The notes beneath the pieces were generated by a model, which saw only the letters and a list, made by a program, of their open reading frames with translations, searched no databases and was not told where the DNA came from. Positions 24,900 to 37,083 of a stretch of DNA of 64,000 nucleotides are shown here, in pieces; position 1 is the stretch's first letter, and the number at the start of each line of letters is the position of its first letter. Source of the stretch: Diospyros lotus (lineage: Eukaryota > Streptophyta > Magnoliopsida > Ericales > Ebenaceae); assembly GCF_014633365.1 (NCBI RefSeq), contig NC_068350.1, forward strand, positions 25,321,680 through 25,385,679. Reading direction: 5' to 3'. Both the position numbers and the translations under genes were made by a program.

Positions 24900-26760
24900 T
24901 GAAAGTAAAGCAAGATCGCTACGGGACAAGCAGCGTAGTTCAAAATTTTGAACCTTACCCCGATCACGGCGATTGGATCAACGTCGAAATTAAACAATCA
25001 CATACATAATAAAGTAAATCTAACCTTTAGATTTTTAAGTCGTTTGCGGATTCAAGCCGTCCAAGTGTCCGGCCTCTAACTTGTGATACGCGGCGCGCGT
25101 CCGTTGGCGAGGAGAGCGGAAATGGAGTGCTAGCTCCTTCTCCTAACAAGGCTTATGAATGGACAGGAAAATAATTGATTTTCAACTCTTGAAAACCAAC
25201 AAAATAAGAGGCATAATTTAGGCATCCCATAAAGGGCTATTTATAAATAAGCAACCTCCTAGGGTTTTCCCAAACCCTAGGGGACATGGATTGGGCTAGC
25301 CCATTAATCCTAGTCCAACTAGAAATTAAAGTGGCCCAAATTCATTTATAAATATGTGGCCCAAATCTAATTCAAGCCCAAATAATTAATATTTAATATT
25401 TGGCCCAAATCTTATTGAGCCCAAATATAATATTTATTATTTAATATTTGACCCAAATCTAATTTAGCTCAAATATTTAATTTAATTTAATATTTGGCCC
25501 AAATACTTTATTTGGCCCAAGTATTAAATTAAGCCCAAATTATTAAATTAGAAACTTCTTTCTAATTTAATCATTAAGTTAGAAACTACTTTCTAATTTA
25601 ATCAATTGCTATTTTAGAAAACTTTTTCCTTTATGACAACCCCTCATCATATCGACGTCATTACGTCTGTTTGTTCTTTTCCCGTGAGAACCTACGACGG
25701 CACAACTTCTTGCCGAAGTGTCTCACTTAACCATACGTCCGCTTTCCTAGTTTAAGCTAGGGACCGTGCCTATTGCGTATGACTCATTAGGCTTCCGAAT
25801 ATGTTGGCAATGTGCCGGTACGAACACATAAGACAAGATTGGCCTCTAGCAAGGCATCATGCCTACCCAATTATTCAGAAGGATTCATAATCCGTAAATA
25901 ACCTTTCACGAGCATGGTTACCGTGTAATTCGATCCTCTCGTCAATGTATCTTATGTGATCTCAAGTATGGCGATGTGTTGCTTGATAACGATCACATGA
26001 GTTTTCTTCGGTCTTCTGGATATCTTCACTTAATAGAAAGTAAATCAATAACTCCTTATTGATCTCTTTTACCATGGCTATGGATTTAAAGTGAATATCC
26101 ACCGAAGGCGCCTTAGATACATCATCCTCTATCAAGGGATAGATGAGTCCCATCTTGGTTATGCACCCATCTCCATAAGCCTCACGATATGCCCAACGAT
26201 CGCCCACGTGCAGCCTTTATCTAGGCCCATCGAAACGATGTCAAAGCATATCGGTCTTCTTATGAGATGACCGTGACAACCTCAGGTCCAAGGATTAGTT
26301 ACACCCATCTCGTATGAGAATTCCATCAACATATAACCAAAATGGATTCTCATGGCGAGTCATATCCAGTGACACGTTCTCCAACATTGGTCACCTATGT
26401 ACTTGTCTAGGCATCCTCATGCCTATGGGTGTGAGACCCCCATTGCTATCACATAGCAAAAACATAGCACATACAAGTCTTACCGCAATTGTCAATGTCT
26501 ATTCTTGACATTGCTACAACTTGGGACGTTTAATGATGTCTAGAAACTGTGATGCATCATCTCACATCTTTATAGATTATTCACAGTATACATCATATGG
26601 ACTTCTATCTAGTTTCATTCGGTTATTACAATAATAACAAGAAACTAATAGAATGACTTCTTGTGAATTTGAATAACTCTTTATTCAAATAATAACATGA
26701 TTACAATTGTCAGTGTACAACATGTCCAATTTGATTGGGTCTAGAGCACCTACACTAACA
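24900..26760 (-). mobile_element. Solo LTR B2
   Basis: Plus-strand edges are TGAAAGTAAAGCAAGATC and GCACCTACACTAACA. TSDs are a perfect GTTAT (24895-24899 and 26761-26765). It is 1861 bp and collinear with B1 minus D1. Short reading frames inside it, such as the one at 25962-26207, recur in B1 because the LTRs are homologous, not because they are genes. Confidence 0.87.
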
Positions 26761-27299
26761 GTTATAAGGCAAAAGACCAACTAGAACATAAATGTGTTTG
26801 ATAAAAAGTAGGAAAAATCATTTATGTTAATCTCATATTTCGCTATAAGCTTTTCATATTTTGAAACATGCATGAAAGGTTTTTTCCCGAAATTCAAATG
26901 TCTGAAAAATCCTTTAGTTCATGCATCATGTTTTGAAACTCCTTCTAATAAGGTTTCAATATTTTTCTAAGTCTGGAAAGTTAACGCCTTATAAGGAGAC
27001 ATATAAGAAAATATTTTCTTTCTAGAAAACTATCTCCAGGTATTTCAATAGCTAATATTCATTGGTATTAAAATGATTTTTAACGGATTTTTCAAGAAAT
27101 AGAAAGTATATATTTTGGAGGTGGTAAAATCACAAAATCCTAAGTTTGTACTAAAACCCAAATTCTACTTTCTTATTGTTATGGATTTTGATTTTCTAGA
27201 TATTTTTATTGAATCCAAATGGGGGTACTTTCTTATTTACATTTATGTATTAAAGTAAATGAAATGTAAAATAAAATAAAATATTTACATTTATGAATC

Positions 27300-27500
27300 T
27301 GTCGATCGATGCTCTTGCATCTGTCGACCGACAGAATGCCAATCCTTGATGCTTCTATAGTGAGCAAGCCATCTGTCGACCGATGTTTATGCATCTATTG
27401 ACCGGTAGAATGCTTGCACAAGGAACTGTCAACAATCTCAAATGATCTGTCGATCGAATTTTGAATTTTTACTAATCTCTCAACTGATCCCTTACATCTG
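27300..27500. repeat. Copy-specific word island CTGTCGACCGATG
   Basis: About six variants of CTGTCGACCGA or CTGTCGATCGA occur, several palindromic around GTCGAC or CGATCG. They lie in the SIRE-like LTR just upstream of its TATA box. Confidence 0.65.
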
Positions 27501-28137
27501 TCGATCGTTTGTGTCGTAGAAACCCCCAACGGCTAGTTTTTCCACTCACCCAAAGTGGCTTTTCCACTACCAACGATAAGATTCGTGAATGGGCTCTCAA
27601 GGCACTATAAATACAAGTCAAATGGTTGATTCAAATTAACCAAGAGAATTGATTTCAAGCTTTCAAGTGTTCATTCCTTTAAGAGCTTAAGTATTTTATT
27701 TGTGTTTCATTTTTCTCTCTAAAGGTTTTGATTATCATTTGTATTATTTTGTTCAAACCTTGTATTTATATTGAGAGATCTTGTAACTAAGAATGTCTAC
27801 TCTTAGATCATCTCCTTTTGTATTATTCTTGATTTTCCTAGCTTGTTGTGCTAGAAGACTTGCTTATTGAAGCAAAGGGTTGAAATACCTAGCTTGGTGT
27901 TAGAGGGCTTGCTTGTCCAAGTAAGAGGTTGTAATTTCCTATCTTGTTGCTAGAGGGCCTATCCGGGGAGATAAAAGGTTTTTAGTGGATTAGTTGAAAA
28001 ATCCTTAGTGAGGAGCTAAGGTAGTGGATTAGGCTTGGTTTAAGCCGAACCACTATGTATCGTTGTGTATCTTCTTGGGGATTAGTGTCATTGCTATTCA
28101 AACCAAACATATACTAATTTCACTAACAAAAAATGAT

Positions 28138-28584
28138 TACTTTCAAATGAGCTATTGGAAAAAATCACCACAAACATAGAAAATATTTTTTGTAATTCCC
28201 ATATAGGATCAAAATAAGAGATACAAATTTACATGGTTTGATAATGTGCTTAAGTCCACGGTTAGAGAGCAACATGATTTCATTATGTAAATGAAGAGAG
28301 ATACAAAAGATATAAAATTCTTATTCTCAACCCAAAACCCCCAGCACACCTAATCTCACAGAGATATAAATTGCACACAGAATAAGTAATCAGAAATAAT
28401 TAGTTATAGAGGGTTATTATAGAGAAGAGATAGGTTATAAATCCTAATCTCATTGAGCTTAAGATTGGTTATTGATAGAAAAGGTTAGTTTAAGAGGGGC
28501 GTGAATTAAGCTTTTCATCCAAAAATTTCTCCTTTAAAAACTTGCAGAAAATGAACAATTAAATGAAGTGAATGAAGTAAAAAC
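28138..28584. other. Unassigned AT-rich region
   Basis: No coding sequence is seen. The phrase TTTACATGGTTTGATAATGT near 28230 followed by a TCCACGG box resembles phrases common in plant retroelement sequence, but I cannot assign a family. It is the left flank of the Cassandra-like LTR. Confidence 0.3.
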
Positions 28585-28810
28585 TGTAACATTCCGCATC
28601 AAGCGATAGGAAGGACCGGAACAACTTATCCTGATGGGCCTACGTGAACTTCTCAGGGGGCCACCCATCCTTGAGCTACCCTAGCTCAAGCACGTTTAAC
28701 CCTGGAGTTCTTTGCCTACATTCAGGCCAAAAGATATCCGACTAGTGTTGTTTCCTTCCTTACTTATTCTCGATATATACTACATTTCTTTGGGCTCTCG
28801 GAGTATTACA
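28585..28810 (-). mobile_element. Cassandra-like TRIM solo LTR with 5S rRNA-derived core
   Basis: In plus orientation it starts TGTAACATTCCGCATC and ends TCGGAGTATTACA (226 bp). Both strands begin TGTAA and end TTACA, as Cassandra LTRs do. Flanks are AAAAC on the left and AAACC on the right, so only a 4-bp AAAC match is seen. Read on the minus strand, 28712-28641 aligns with the second half of plant 5S rRNA: GAACTCCAGGGTTAAACGTG, then GGATGGGTGGCCCCCTGAG and AAGTTC. It therefore keeps decayed versions of the 5S internal pol III promoter (A-box AGTTAAGCGTGC; C-box GGATGGGTGACC). Cassandra TRIMs are known for 5S sequence in their LTRs. Confidence 0.75.
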
Positions 28811-29305
28811 AAACCGTAGCACACAAGGATTTTATAGTTGTTTAGCACACAACCTAGTTAACTACCTTGGCTCCTCAATAAGATTTAGTCAACCAACTTG
28901 GGTAGCTTTTTGACAAAAGGATTAACTACAAACCTCTTACACGACTTTCTCAAGAGGCTTAACTACAACTACTGCCTTTAAAAGGATCAGGTGTAACCTA
29001 TTACAATCGACTTTTTCAAGAGGCTAAATTGCAACCACTACCTTTTTACAAGGATAAGGCATAACCTATGAAAGCTTAAAGGAAGACGGGATTACAAGAG
29101 AAGCTAACAATGAAGCTTACAACAGGAATGATCTTCTCTTGGTATCATAGGGATTAAAGAGTAAGAGTTAAAACTTGATCTCTCTGTTTTGTTGAAAGCA
29201 GTGAAGGATGTGAAGATGAACGGTTCGCTTTTAGCTCTAAGAATCTCTTATGGATGTGCAAGATAGCTCAAGAGAATTGTAAGTCTGCATGTAACTTTGA
29301 TCTTG
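28811..29305. other. Unassigned flank with CTTTTTCAAGAGGCT repeats
   Basis: A short segment (TTTCTCAAGAGGCTTAACTACAAC and relatives) is repeated about twice between 28940 and 29060. The segment resembles retroelement leader sequence. No genes are seen. It ends with the TTG that duplicates across the CACTA element. Confidence 0.3.
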
Positions 29306-31325
29306 CATTACAAGAAAAATAGTTTTTAGCGATGGAATTTAATGACGAAAATTTTATCGCTAATATTTTAAATATTTTTTTAATTTAGCGATGGAATTAG
29401 AGACGGAAAACCCGTCACTAAATTTAGCAACGGAAATTCCGTCACTAAAAAATATAAAAAAATTAAATAAAAAATTAAAATTTAACGATAGGGTCATACT
29501 CATCCCCAAAAAATAAAAAAAGTAAAATTTAGAGACAGGATAACCCCGTCGCTAAAAAATAAAAAATAAAATAAAATTTAGCGACGGGTCACACCCGTCA
29601 CTAAAATATAAAAATAAAAAGTTAAAATTTAGCGATGGGGTCACATTCGTCGGTAAAGAATAAAAAAATAAATAAAAAAGAAAAATTTAGCGACGGGCAC
29701 ATACCATCGCAAAAAAATAAAAAAAAAATCAATAAAAAGTTAAAATTTAGTGATGGGTCAAACCGGTCGATACAAAATAAAAACAAATTAAATAAAAAGT
29801 TAAAATTTAGCGACGGGGTCGTACCCATCTCAAAAAAGTAAAATAAATAAATAAATAAAAACTTAAAATTTAGCGATTGGGTGATACCCATCGCTAAAAA
29901 TAAAAAAATATAAAATATAAAATTTAGCGATGGGATAAACCCCGTAGCTACAAAATAAAAAAAAATAAAAAATTAAAATTTAGCAATAGGGTCATACCCG
30001 TCGTTAAAAAATAAAAACAAATGAAATAAAAAGTTAAAATTTAGCGATAAGTCAAACCCGTCACTAAAAAAGTAAGAAATAAAAAAAAAGTAAAATTTAG
30101 TGACAGGATAAACCCTGTCTCTAAAAAATAAAAATAATTAAATATAAAATTAAAATTTAGCGACGGGGTCATATCTGTAGCTAAAAAATAAAAAAATTAA
30201 ATAAAAAGTTAAAATTTAGGTACGAGATCACACCCGTCGTAAAAAAGTAAAAAAAATAAAAAATTAACATTTAGCGATTGGGTCATACCCATTGCTAAAA
30301 ATTTAAAAATAAAAAAATAAAAATTATAGTGACGGGATAATCCCCACCGCTAAAAAATAAATAAAAAATTAAAATTTACCGACGGGGTCATACTCGTTGC
30401 TAAAAAGGGAAAAAATTAAATAAAATTAAAATTATTTAGCGAAGGAATATTCTGTCGCTAAATAATTAAAAAATTAAATTATTTAAGAAATTTGAAATTT
30501 AAATTATTTAAACAAATATAAATATTAATTTTATGATACTCTTAAATAACTAAAAATTACATTTAAACATATCATAATAATTTTTACTAACATTAACATT
30601 AGTAAAAATTAAACTAATAATTTTTTAAACATATTACAAATTAAAATAAAAATAAGAACATAATTTGTTACTGCTAATATAATAATTCATAAACTTTTAT
30701 TTGAATTAATGATCAAATAAAATTAAAATTAATATTCATTTTTGTCTACTAACATTAATATTAAAATTAATATCATTAAATAAATTTGAGAAATTTTGGA
30801 GTGTAAATATAATTCTGAAAAGTTTGGAAGAGTTACAATAAATATATTTTATACATATTAATGTACAAGGAAGTTTCGAGATTGGCCGGCTCGTGCGCGA
30901 AACTTGGTCATGAGTGGTTGGGGGTTTGAATTCGGTAGAGAGCTTGAGATAATAGCTAGTAGTAATATCTCAGCGCTGCCAAGTAGGGAGCAGAGGCCCA
31001 ACCACGTGAAACACATAAGGAGAGGGCAGGGGTTGGTGCGGTTTGAATTTTGGGGCATGTGTTGAATTTAGCGACATAATTGTTCTGAAAATTTTCGTTG
31101 CTTAATTTAGTGACGATATATCCCCCAACAGGGGACAGGTTTATCCCCCATCGCTAATCAACGATGGGTACAAACCGTCGCTGATTCTGTGGCTAAAACA
31201 AATTCGTCGCTAACCCCGTCACCAAATTTTAGCGACATAAAGGTACCCGTCACTAAATCCGTCGCTAAAAAATTTAGCCACGGATTTTGATGTTTTAGCG
31301 ATGGAAACGTTGATTTTTTGTAGTG
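29306..31325. mobile_element. Non-autonomous CACTA element, 2.02 kb
   Basis: The left end reads CATTACAAGAAAAATAG (a one-base variant of CACTACAAGAAAA). The right end reads GATTTTTTGTAGTG, an inverted CACTA terminus. A 3-bp TSD TTG flanks both sides (29303-29305 and 31326-31328), as CACTA transposases make. Subterminal TTTAGCGACGG motifs in both orientations are typical binding-site repeats. There is no transposase, so movement would need a partner; the TNP2/Ptta pseudogenes at 1-7 kb show that CACTA transposases existed in this genome. Apparent reading frames at 29622-29891 are products of the repeat array. Confidence 0.88.
29385..30470. repeat. Tandem array of hairpin units TTTAGCGACGGG...CCCGTCGCTAAA
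   Basis: About 18-20 units of roughly 47-62 bp occur. Each has a TTTAGCGACGGGGT arm, a short loop such as CATA, a complementary ACCCGTCGCTAAA arm and an A-rich spacer (AAAATAAAAAAATTAAAA). Each arm pair can fold into a stem of about 10-12 bp. Many mutations change both arms only partly, so hairpins vary in strength. The array lies in the left half of the CACTA element. Confidence 0.88.
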
Positions 31326-32941
31326 TTGGACCCTCGACTTTGTTAAAGGACTTTGCTTTGATTGATTGCAAGATAAATAAATTTAATTGTTGTAGTTTGA
31401 CAACAACAATTATAAATTTTTAATAAAATTTGCATACAATATGTAAAAATACCTAAATCGCAATGAAATAATTAAAATTGATTTGTCTAATGACTTCTAC
31501 AGAAGAAAATTATAAAAGTTTTCTTATTTGTCCACCCTTGTCTATTCGAGGCTCAGAATAGTGATGCCGAAGATGGTATATAAGTAACCAAAAATTGATT
31601 CTGATTATTCTATCTTTTCATTGTGTTCTATATCTATTTATAGATATAGATATATATATAGTTATATCTCTTTAAATTCAAACGTGTAAAAATTTAAATC
31701 AAATTCAAATTTTAATCACTTATCCCAAAATCTTGTTAAAATTCAAATGTAGATGAATTTGATTCAAATTCTAATCATTTATCTTATCACTAGAAAACTT
31801 ATCCCATAATAACTGCAATTCTAGCATCATGTTTTACTGGTGCAGTCCCTAGCCTCATTAATTATTAAGCTCGATTTTTTATTCTATCTCTATCAATATT
31901 TTTAAATATACACACATACATATTTGACTAACATATTAATGCAATTTTTTTACGTTGATCCGACATGACTAAAAATATACAACAATACACACACACACAC
32001 AAGTTAAAAACGGCGTTTACTTATTTCAAAATACTTTCGAATTCTGTCACATTAGGAACAATTGAAATACGTATTGAGAGCTATAATTGCCCAAGGACTT
32101 CATTCTGGTCCACAGGTTGGGAAAATAGAAAATAATGTTGAGAATGTTTTAGGGCTAGCAATGGAATTAAATGTGGGATGTTTGGGTAGAGGCCATCACT
32201 CAAATCCTAGAGAATTTGTAGCACTGTCCAGAAGGTGACAGGCCTTGAATGAATGGTCTATAAGTGAAGATTCAGAGGCAGATAACAATGATTTTGGTAG
32301 GGTTGCTTTCCAACGACAATGGTGCGAGATAAGACAGCTGAGACGCTGTTTGTTTGGTGAAAGGTTACATTTGGATTGATTACTGCGGCAACGTGCCATT
32401 CGCCTTTAATTAATTTCATGGATGCATGGGTCCATATATGTGCATATATATCTATATATATATATATAGATATACATGTCAGGGTGAGTGATGGAAATGG
32501 ATTTGCCCATTTGGTCCCGAACTCACGATAAGGTTCTCACGTGCGCAGCTTCCCCATGCACGACTTCATCCTTGATCCCCTCTATCTCCCTCGCGAGCCT
32601 ACCTTACCATACACGGTTCAATAATTGCGGGTTGGTACTGTTGAAAGATGATAGAACCTTCTCATCCGCCATGAGGAGGATATATAGAAGAGAGATGTCC
32701 CTTTGATTTCTTTTGAAATTCTTCAAATTAATATTCTTTTTTTTTTTTCTCAATGCAAAACAATAGGCTTCAAATATTCATTTAAGGGTGTGCTGATTAT
32801 ATATAATTAATTAATACCATAATCAAACAATCATTATTCAACTTAAGTTTCTTTTGTGTTCTCCAGAGTTTATATCTCAATACACATGAACTGTAATCTA
32901 TATTCCTTTACATATGCGGATAAAAGCAATTTGCATGAGAT
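31326..32941. other. Low-repeat region between the CACTA element and LTR C3
   Basis: No transposon family was recognised. 32080-32720 is less AT-rich than its surroundings and has short open frames on both strands. One minus-strand frame begins at 32672 (MADEKVLSSFNSTNPQLLNR) and runs into a GT that could be a splice donor, but I recognise no domain. A (TA)n run lies near 32445-32472. This is the stretch in the window most likely to be non-repetitive host DNA, though a decayed element is equally possible. Confidence 0.3.
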
Positions 32942-34691
32942 TGTAACGACCAGTTGGCAAATCTAAATTATTTTGACCATTATTTTGAAGTATGTTATAT
33001 TTTAGTATTATTTGACCTAAATGTTAAAATATTTAATATGTGAGGAAAGTCAAGACTTATATGTGTGAGTCATGTTGCATTTGATGTGTGATATATGTTG
33101 GTATCGAGTGAATCAAAGTTATGTCCCAGGAATTATTTTGCTCAGATAATGTTTAGTATCACGTGGTTTAAATGAAGGTAAAAAAATAAATAAATAAAAT
33201 ATTGTGGGTGTGTAAAAGAATTTTTTGTTATTTGAGTTAAAATAAGTGGTAAAGGATATTGTGGGAATTAAACGAAAAGGTGAAGGGAAAATGTGTAAAT
33301 GTGATATATATATATATATATGTGAGAGAGAGAGCCCCAATTCTTCCCGTATTCTCGTTCTCCTCTTTCTCAAAGCCTTTCTCTTCTTCACTCCCTCTCA
33401 ATCTCTCAATTTCTCTTCAAATTCTCCAAGGTAGTTAATTTATTTTTGATTGGAGCTTCATTTGGGAGCTGGAGGCAAGGAAATAGCGAATCAAAATTGT
33501 TTCAATTCTTCAAAAAGGCAAGTTCCTTTCATTCTTCTTCATATCTTGCAAAACCCTAGCTTGATCCTTGGGGTAAATGTAAAAATTGGGTTTGAGGGTT
33601 CTTGGGTGTTCTAGTGGAGTATGATGGTTAGTTTAAATTTGAGAGTTTTGGGGTTTATTGTCATGAGATCAAGTTTTGCATAGAAATCTGGTTGATTGCA
33701 CCTCATATAATTTTCCTTCAATTTTAGTTAAATGGAGTGTCGTAATGAGGTTTGTATCACCTCATATTTCCATCGGAATGATGTATTTGGGGTTTGAATG
33801 GATTATGGTGAGTTTTAGATGATTTTGGGGTGATCCCGATCGTTTATGTGCGTTTCTACTCTCAATAGTCGACTAATGAGTGACCCTGGGAAGATCAGTT
33901 CTCAGCCTAGTCAACTAAGCCTCTCAATAATCAATAAACCTCTCATTAGTCGACTAAACTTTCATTAGTCGACTAAAGAATCTAGACAGCTTTGCGCAGT
34001 CGTACGGTTTTGGCCATAACTTTATGTAAAAATATCAGAATTGAGTTCTGTTTTTTTTTTTTTTTTTTGTAAACTAGACTCGAGGGGATTCATTTTGGTA
34101 TAAGATTTGAGCCATGTGTCCAAGTTTTGAAACCGTGAGTTTCCTTTGAAATGCGTGCTTGAAATTGAGAATTGGAAATATGCGCCTATTGAATTCTCTT
34201 TATATGGTCTGCCCATTCCTTGGATGAAATCATGATTCATGCCTAGTCCCTTGCTTCATTACCCTTGGGGTAATATTGAGTTCATGTTGAATCTTGTTGA
34301 AAGCCTAAATAGGGTTTGATTCACCCTATCTTTTTTAAGGAATGACGCTTCCTCGGTTAATGTGTAGCTTGTGCAAGATTTCGATGTTGTCTTGCTTGTA
34401 TTCTTTGGCCGATCAACATTGTTATCTAATGCTTAGTTCAATGATTGAAATTGCGATGTGTGGGCATATCATAGGGAAGGAAAGGGAATGGACATGAATA
34501 TATGTGTTCATTTATGATGGTTGTGATACAACGGGTGGCCGTAGAGGTTGTAACATGATGAGGACATAACCTAGGCATGTGAGAATATATTTATGTATGG
34601 GAGTTAGCCCTATGAATTATAACATGGTATAGCATGAATGTGGGAGCATATGGTTATTATATAAAGTATTTGGGGAATACTTAAACATAAC
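32942..34691 (+). mobile_element. LTR C3 (C family), 5' part
   Basis: It starts TGTAACGACCAGTTGGC, preceded by GAGAT (possible TSD). A (TA)n TATA-like run is at 33302-33321 followed by a CT-rich leader. An AGTCGACTAA word island lies at 33850-33985, followed by TTTTGGCCATAACTTTATG. C5 (minus strand) has the same order and the same word, confirming the family. It is split by A1 at 34692 and resumes after 44172. Confidence 0.68.
33850..33985. repeat. Copy-specific word island TTAGTCGACTAA in LTR C3
   Basis: Five or six variants of the 12-bp palindrome TTAGTCGACTAA occur (TAGTCGACTAATGAG, AGTCAACTAAGC, ATTAGTCGACTAAAC, ATTAGTCGACTAAAG). They lie about 550 bases downstream of the TATA run, in the transcribed leader. 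Confidence 0.75.
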
Positions 34692-37083
34692 TGTAACACC
34701 CCACTTTTCGGGGGTGTTGTAACTTAGGACAATTCTGTGATAATAATTTTTTTTTTATTTAAAACTACGATTAAACCATATAATTACTCTATCTATCCGA
34801 AAATTTCCATACGTCTATCTCGAAATAGAATTATCATAAATATCAAATGCGGAAGATAGAATCGAACCTTAACTTTAACATTAACCAATAGGGTTGTAAC
34901 ACCCCGCTTTTCTCTTATAGAGCGTGTCACTATGCTGGGGCCTAATATATACATAAATTATTTTTTCTGTCTTTCTCAGTACATAACTTAACCTTAAGTA
35001 CTGAATTCCAAACAAAACCCCCAGCAAATCATTAAAAATGCGGAAGCAATAATCAAAACCTGATATGGTACATAATCAATTCACTTTATTTATAACATAA
35101 GAATCCGTACCATAGTTAACATCATATCCTCAATATTGAAATAAATAAATACATGGAGATTCCATAATATTCTAACAAGACTAATCATCAATAAAGCATC
35201 AGCTAAAACATATCCGAATCAGCTCGCTGAATCCATCGGCCTTGTTATCACGTGCCGTCATATCTCAACCTGCTCCTTGCCTAAGCTGCAAGTCTAAATT
35301 GGAACGTTGAATGTTCTAGGGGCATAACCCATTAGAAGATGAAACTTCTAGTGAGGGTCCAAAAACATATATATACAAATGCATGATACAATAACATGAA
35401 CAACATTTGCCCATAATGTAACTTCCCAAGCCCACCAGCTCAGCACGAAATCCAAGGCAAATCCCGAATAAGTCCAACGTTATTCCATCATTGCCTTAGG
35501 GGAATTACGGCTATACTCTGGGGGCGACATCCCATTCTCATGCACAAATATTAATATGACAATAATATCGTGTCATGCAATTATCACGACTTTCCATGCA
35601 ATATGACAAAATAAATATTGCATTCACAACAACATGCATATATAACAACCATGTCGTGAATATAAGTTCTTGTGAGAAAACCACTCACAAAACCATAGTT
35701 ATGATAAGAGAACTCATATTTTCCCAAAAGATCAGGACACCTCGAAAAGCGTGCCTAGCCTCGATATTCGTGCCCAACCTCGAATCTCGTGCCAACTCTC
35801 AAAAGTTGCACCAATCACATCATCTCGATCACCTCAATCATAAAAATAATATTTAATCACTAAACATTTCCATAATCCAATTTATTTCATTTTTCCTTTA
35901 TTTTCTTTTATTTTTTCTTCTAAAACTCCCAATAAATACCATCGAGACTTTTTTCTCAAATCTAATTCCACAACAATTCATCATAGGCTATGAACAAGGG
36001 AAAAATACTGAACTTACCAGGATGTTGCATTTTCAAGCAAAACGAGGCTCTTTGATGCAAAAATTGAGACATCGGGAAGCCCAAACCCAAATCTTTTTGC
36101 ACGAACCTCCGTAAAATATTTTTCTCTATTTTTTAACATTTTCCCAGATTTTATTGGCCTAGCCACGCGCCGGTACACACCTGCACGCGCCTAGGGCGAG
36201 TGGTGGTGCGTGGAGACCAGCGCGTGACTGGCACGCGCCGGTCGTATTCTCCGGCGACGGCGATGCTGGAAAATCTTGAAACCGATGCCATTTGAACCCT
36301 CTCTTCAAGTCGATCATCATGGCCAAGTTTCAGCCTGAAAAAAGCTCAAGAAGCCTTTCGATTAGTCGGCCAAAGCCTCGGCCAGATCGCCCGCCTCCAA
36401 ACTCCGACCAAGCTCAAATTGCCACTAAACCGCAACCAAAATGCATCAAACTCTCCAGAAATGATATACATCTCATGGGCTTCAAAAGCCCCTTATTTTG
36501 GAACGCCAATTCGTTCGATTTCGGCCTTAATTTGAAGCTTCTTCTTCCTCTATTTTCGCCCATCGCGGAACCCCTATTTATTGGCATTTTTGGAACTCCA
36601 AATGCATAAGATCGGCGAACCCATTGCCTTAGGAGCGTATACCTACCCTAGATCGACCTTGAGCAAGCCTTATCCAACAACCAAAAGTGATTTACAGGTG
36701 AGCCACGATTTGGCCAACTTTCAGCCGCTTTTTCTTCAAATTTCGGCCACCACGATGGCTTTTGTCAGATCTTCCTTTGCAAAAGTTACTCCCCTGACTA
36801 TTCCTCGTGCAACCCTATGGCCAAAATTGGCCATGGCCGACCGGCCATGTGCTGGATAGATTTGCCCATGCTGCCATTTTTGAGTTTTTTGCATTTTAGC
36901 CCCTCCAGTTTTGGCCTTTCTCAATTTGACCTTTTTTACTTAACCTCTCAACTTTCCATTATTGCATTCGAGGCCCTCAAGTCCTAAAACATCATTTTGA
37001 CCCTTGAGGATTCCAAGAAGTCATCATTTTGACCTCCCTCTGGCAATTTCAGAAAACTACACTTAGGCCTGAATCTTCGTTTT

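Larger units (their letters stand above)
24640..28137 (+). mobile_element. SIRE-like copia LTR, interrupted by B2
   Basis: TTTGATGATGAAAAACAATC near 24668 and the 3' portion (AGTGGATTAGGCTTGGTTTA followed by GCCGAACCACTATGT, about 28030-28060) match the conserved pattern of SIRE/Maximus copia LTRs. A TATA box (TATAAATA, 27606-27613) gives plus orientation. The likely end is CACTAACA near 28127. An island with CTGTCGACCGATG words lies at 27300-27500, just before the TATA box. Edges are approximate and no TSD was confirmed. No internal SIRE genes adjoin it. Confidence 0.55.

Noticed and set aside
25962..26207. A frame conserved between two loci (also at 18950-19141)
   Set aside because: Both lie in homologous B-family LTRs, so similarity comes from LTR descent. 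The frames are interrupted differently and match no domain.
28641..28712. A functional 5S rRNA gene
   Set aside because: Only the second half is present, with mutated promoter boxes and inside a TG...CA LTR unit.
29622..29891. Repetitive Phe/Leu-rich and Lys/Asn-rich frames on both strands
   Set aside because: They are by-products of the repeat unit and are not conserved as protein.
29385..30470. Regular palindromic array resembling a CRISPR array
   Set aside because: The units have no unique spacers, the spacers are A-rich and similar, and the array lies inside CACTA ends with a TTG TSD in a plant genome.
32196..32399. Minus-strand 67-residue frame as a gene
   Set aside because: No recognisable domain, no start context and no continuation; kept only as part of a possible non-repeat stretch.
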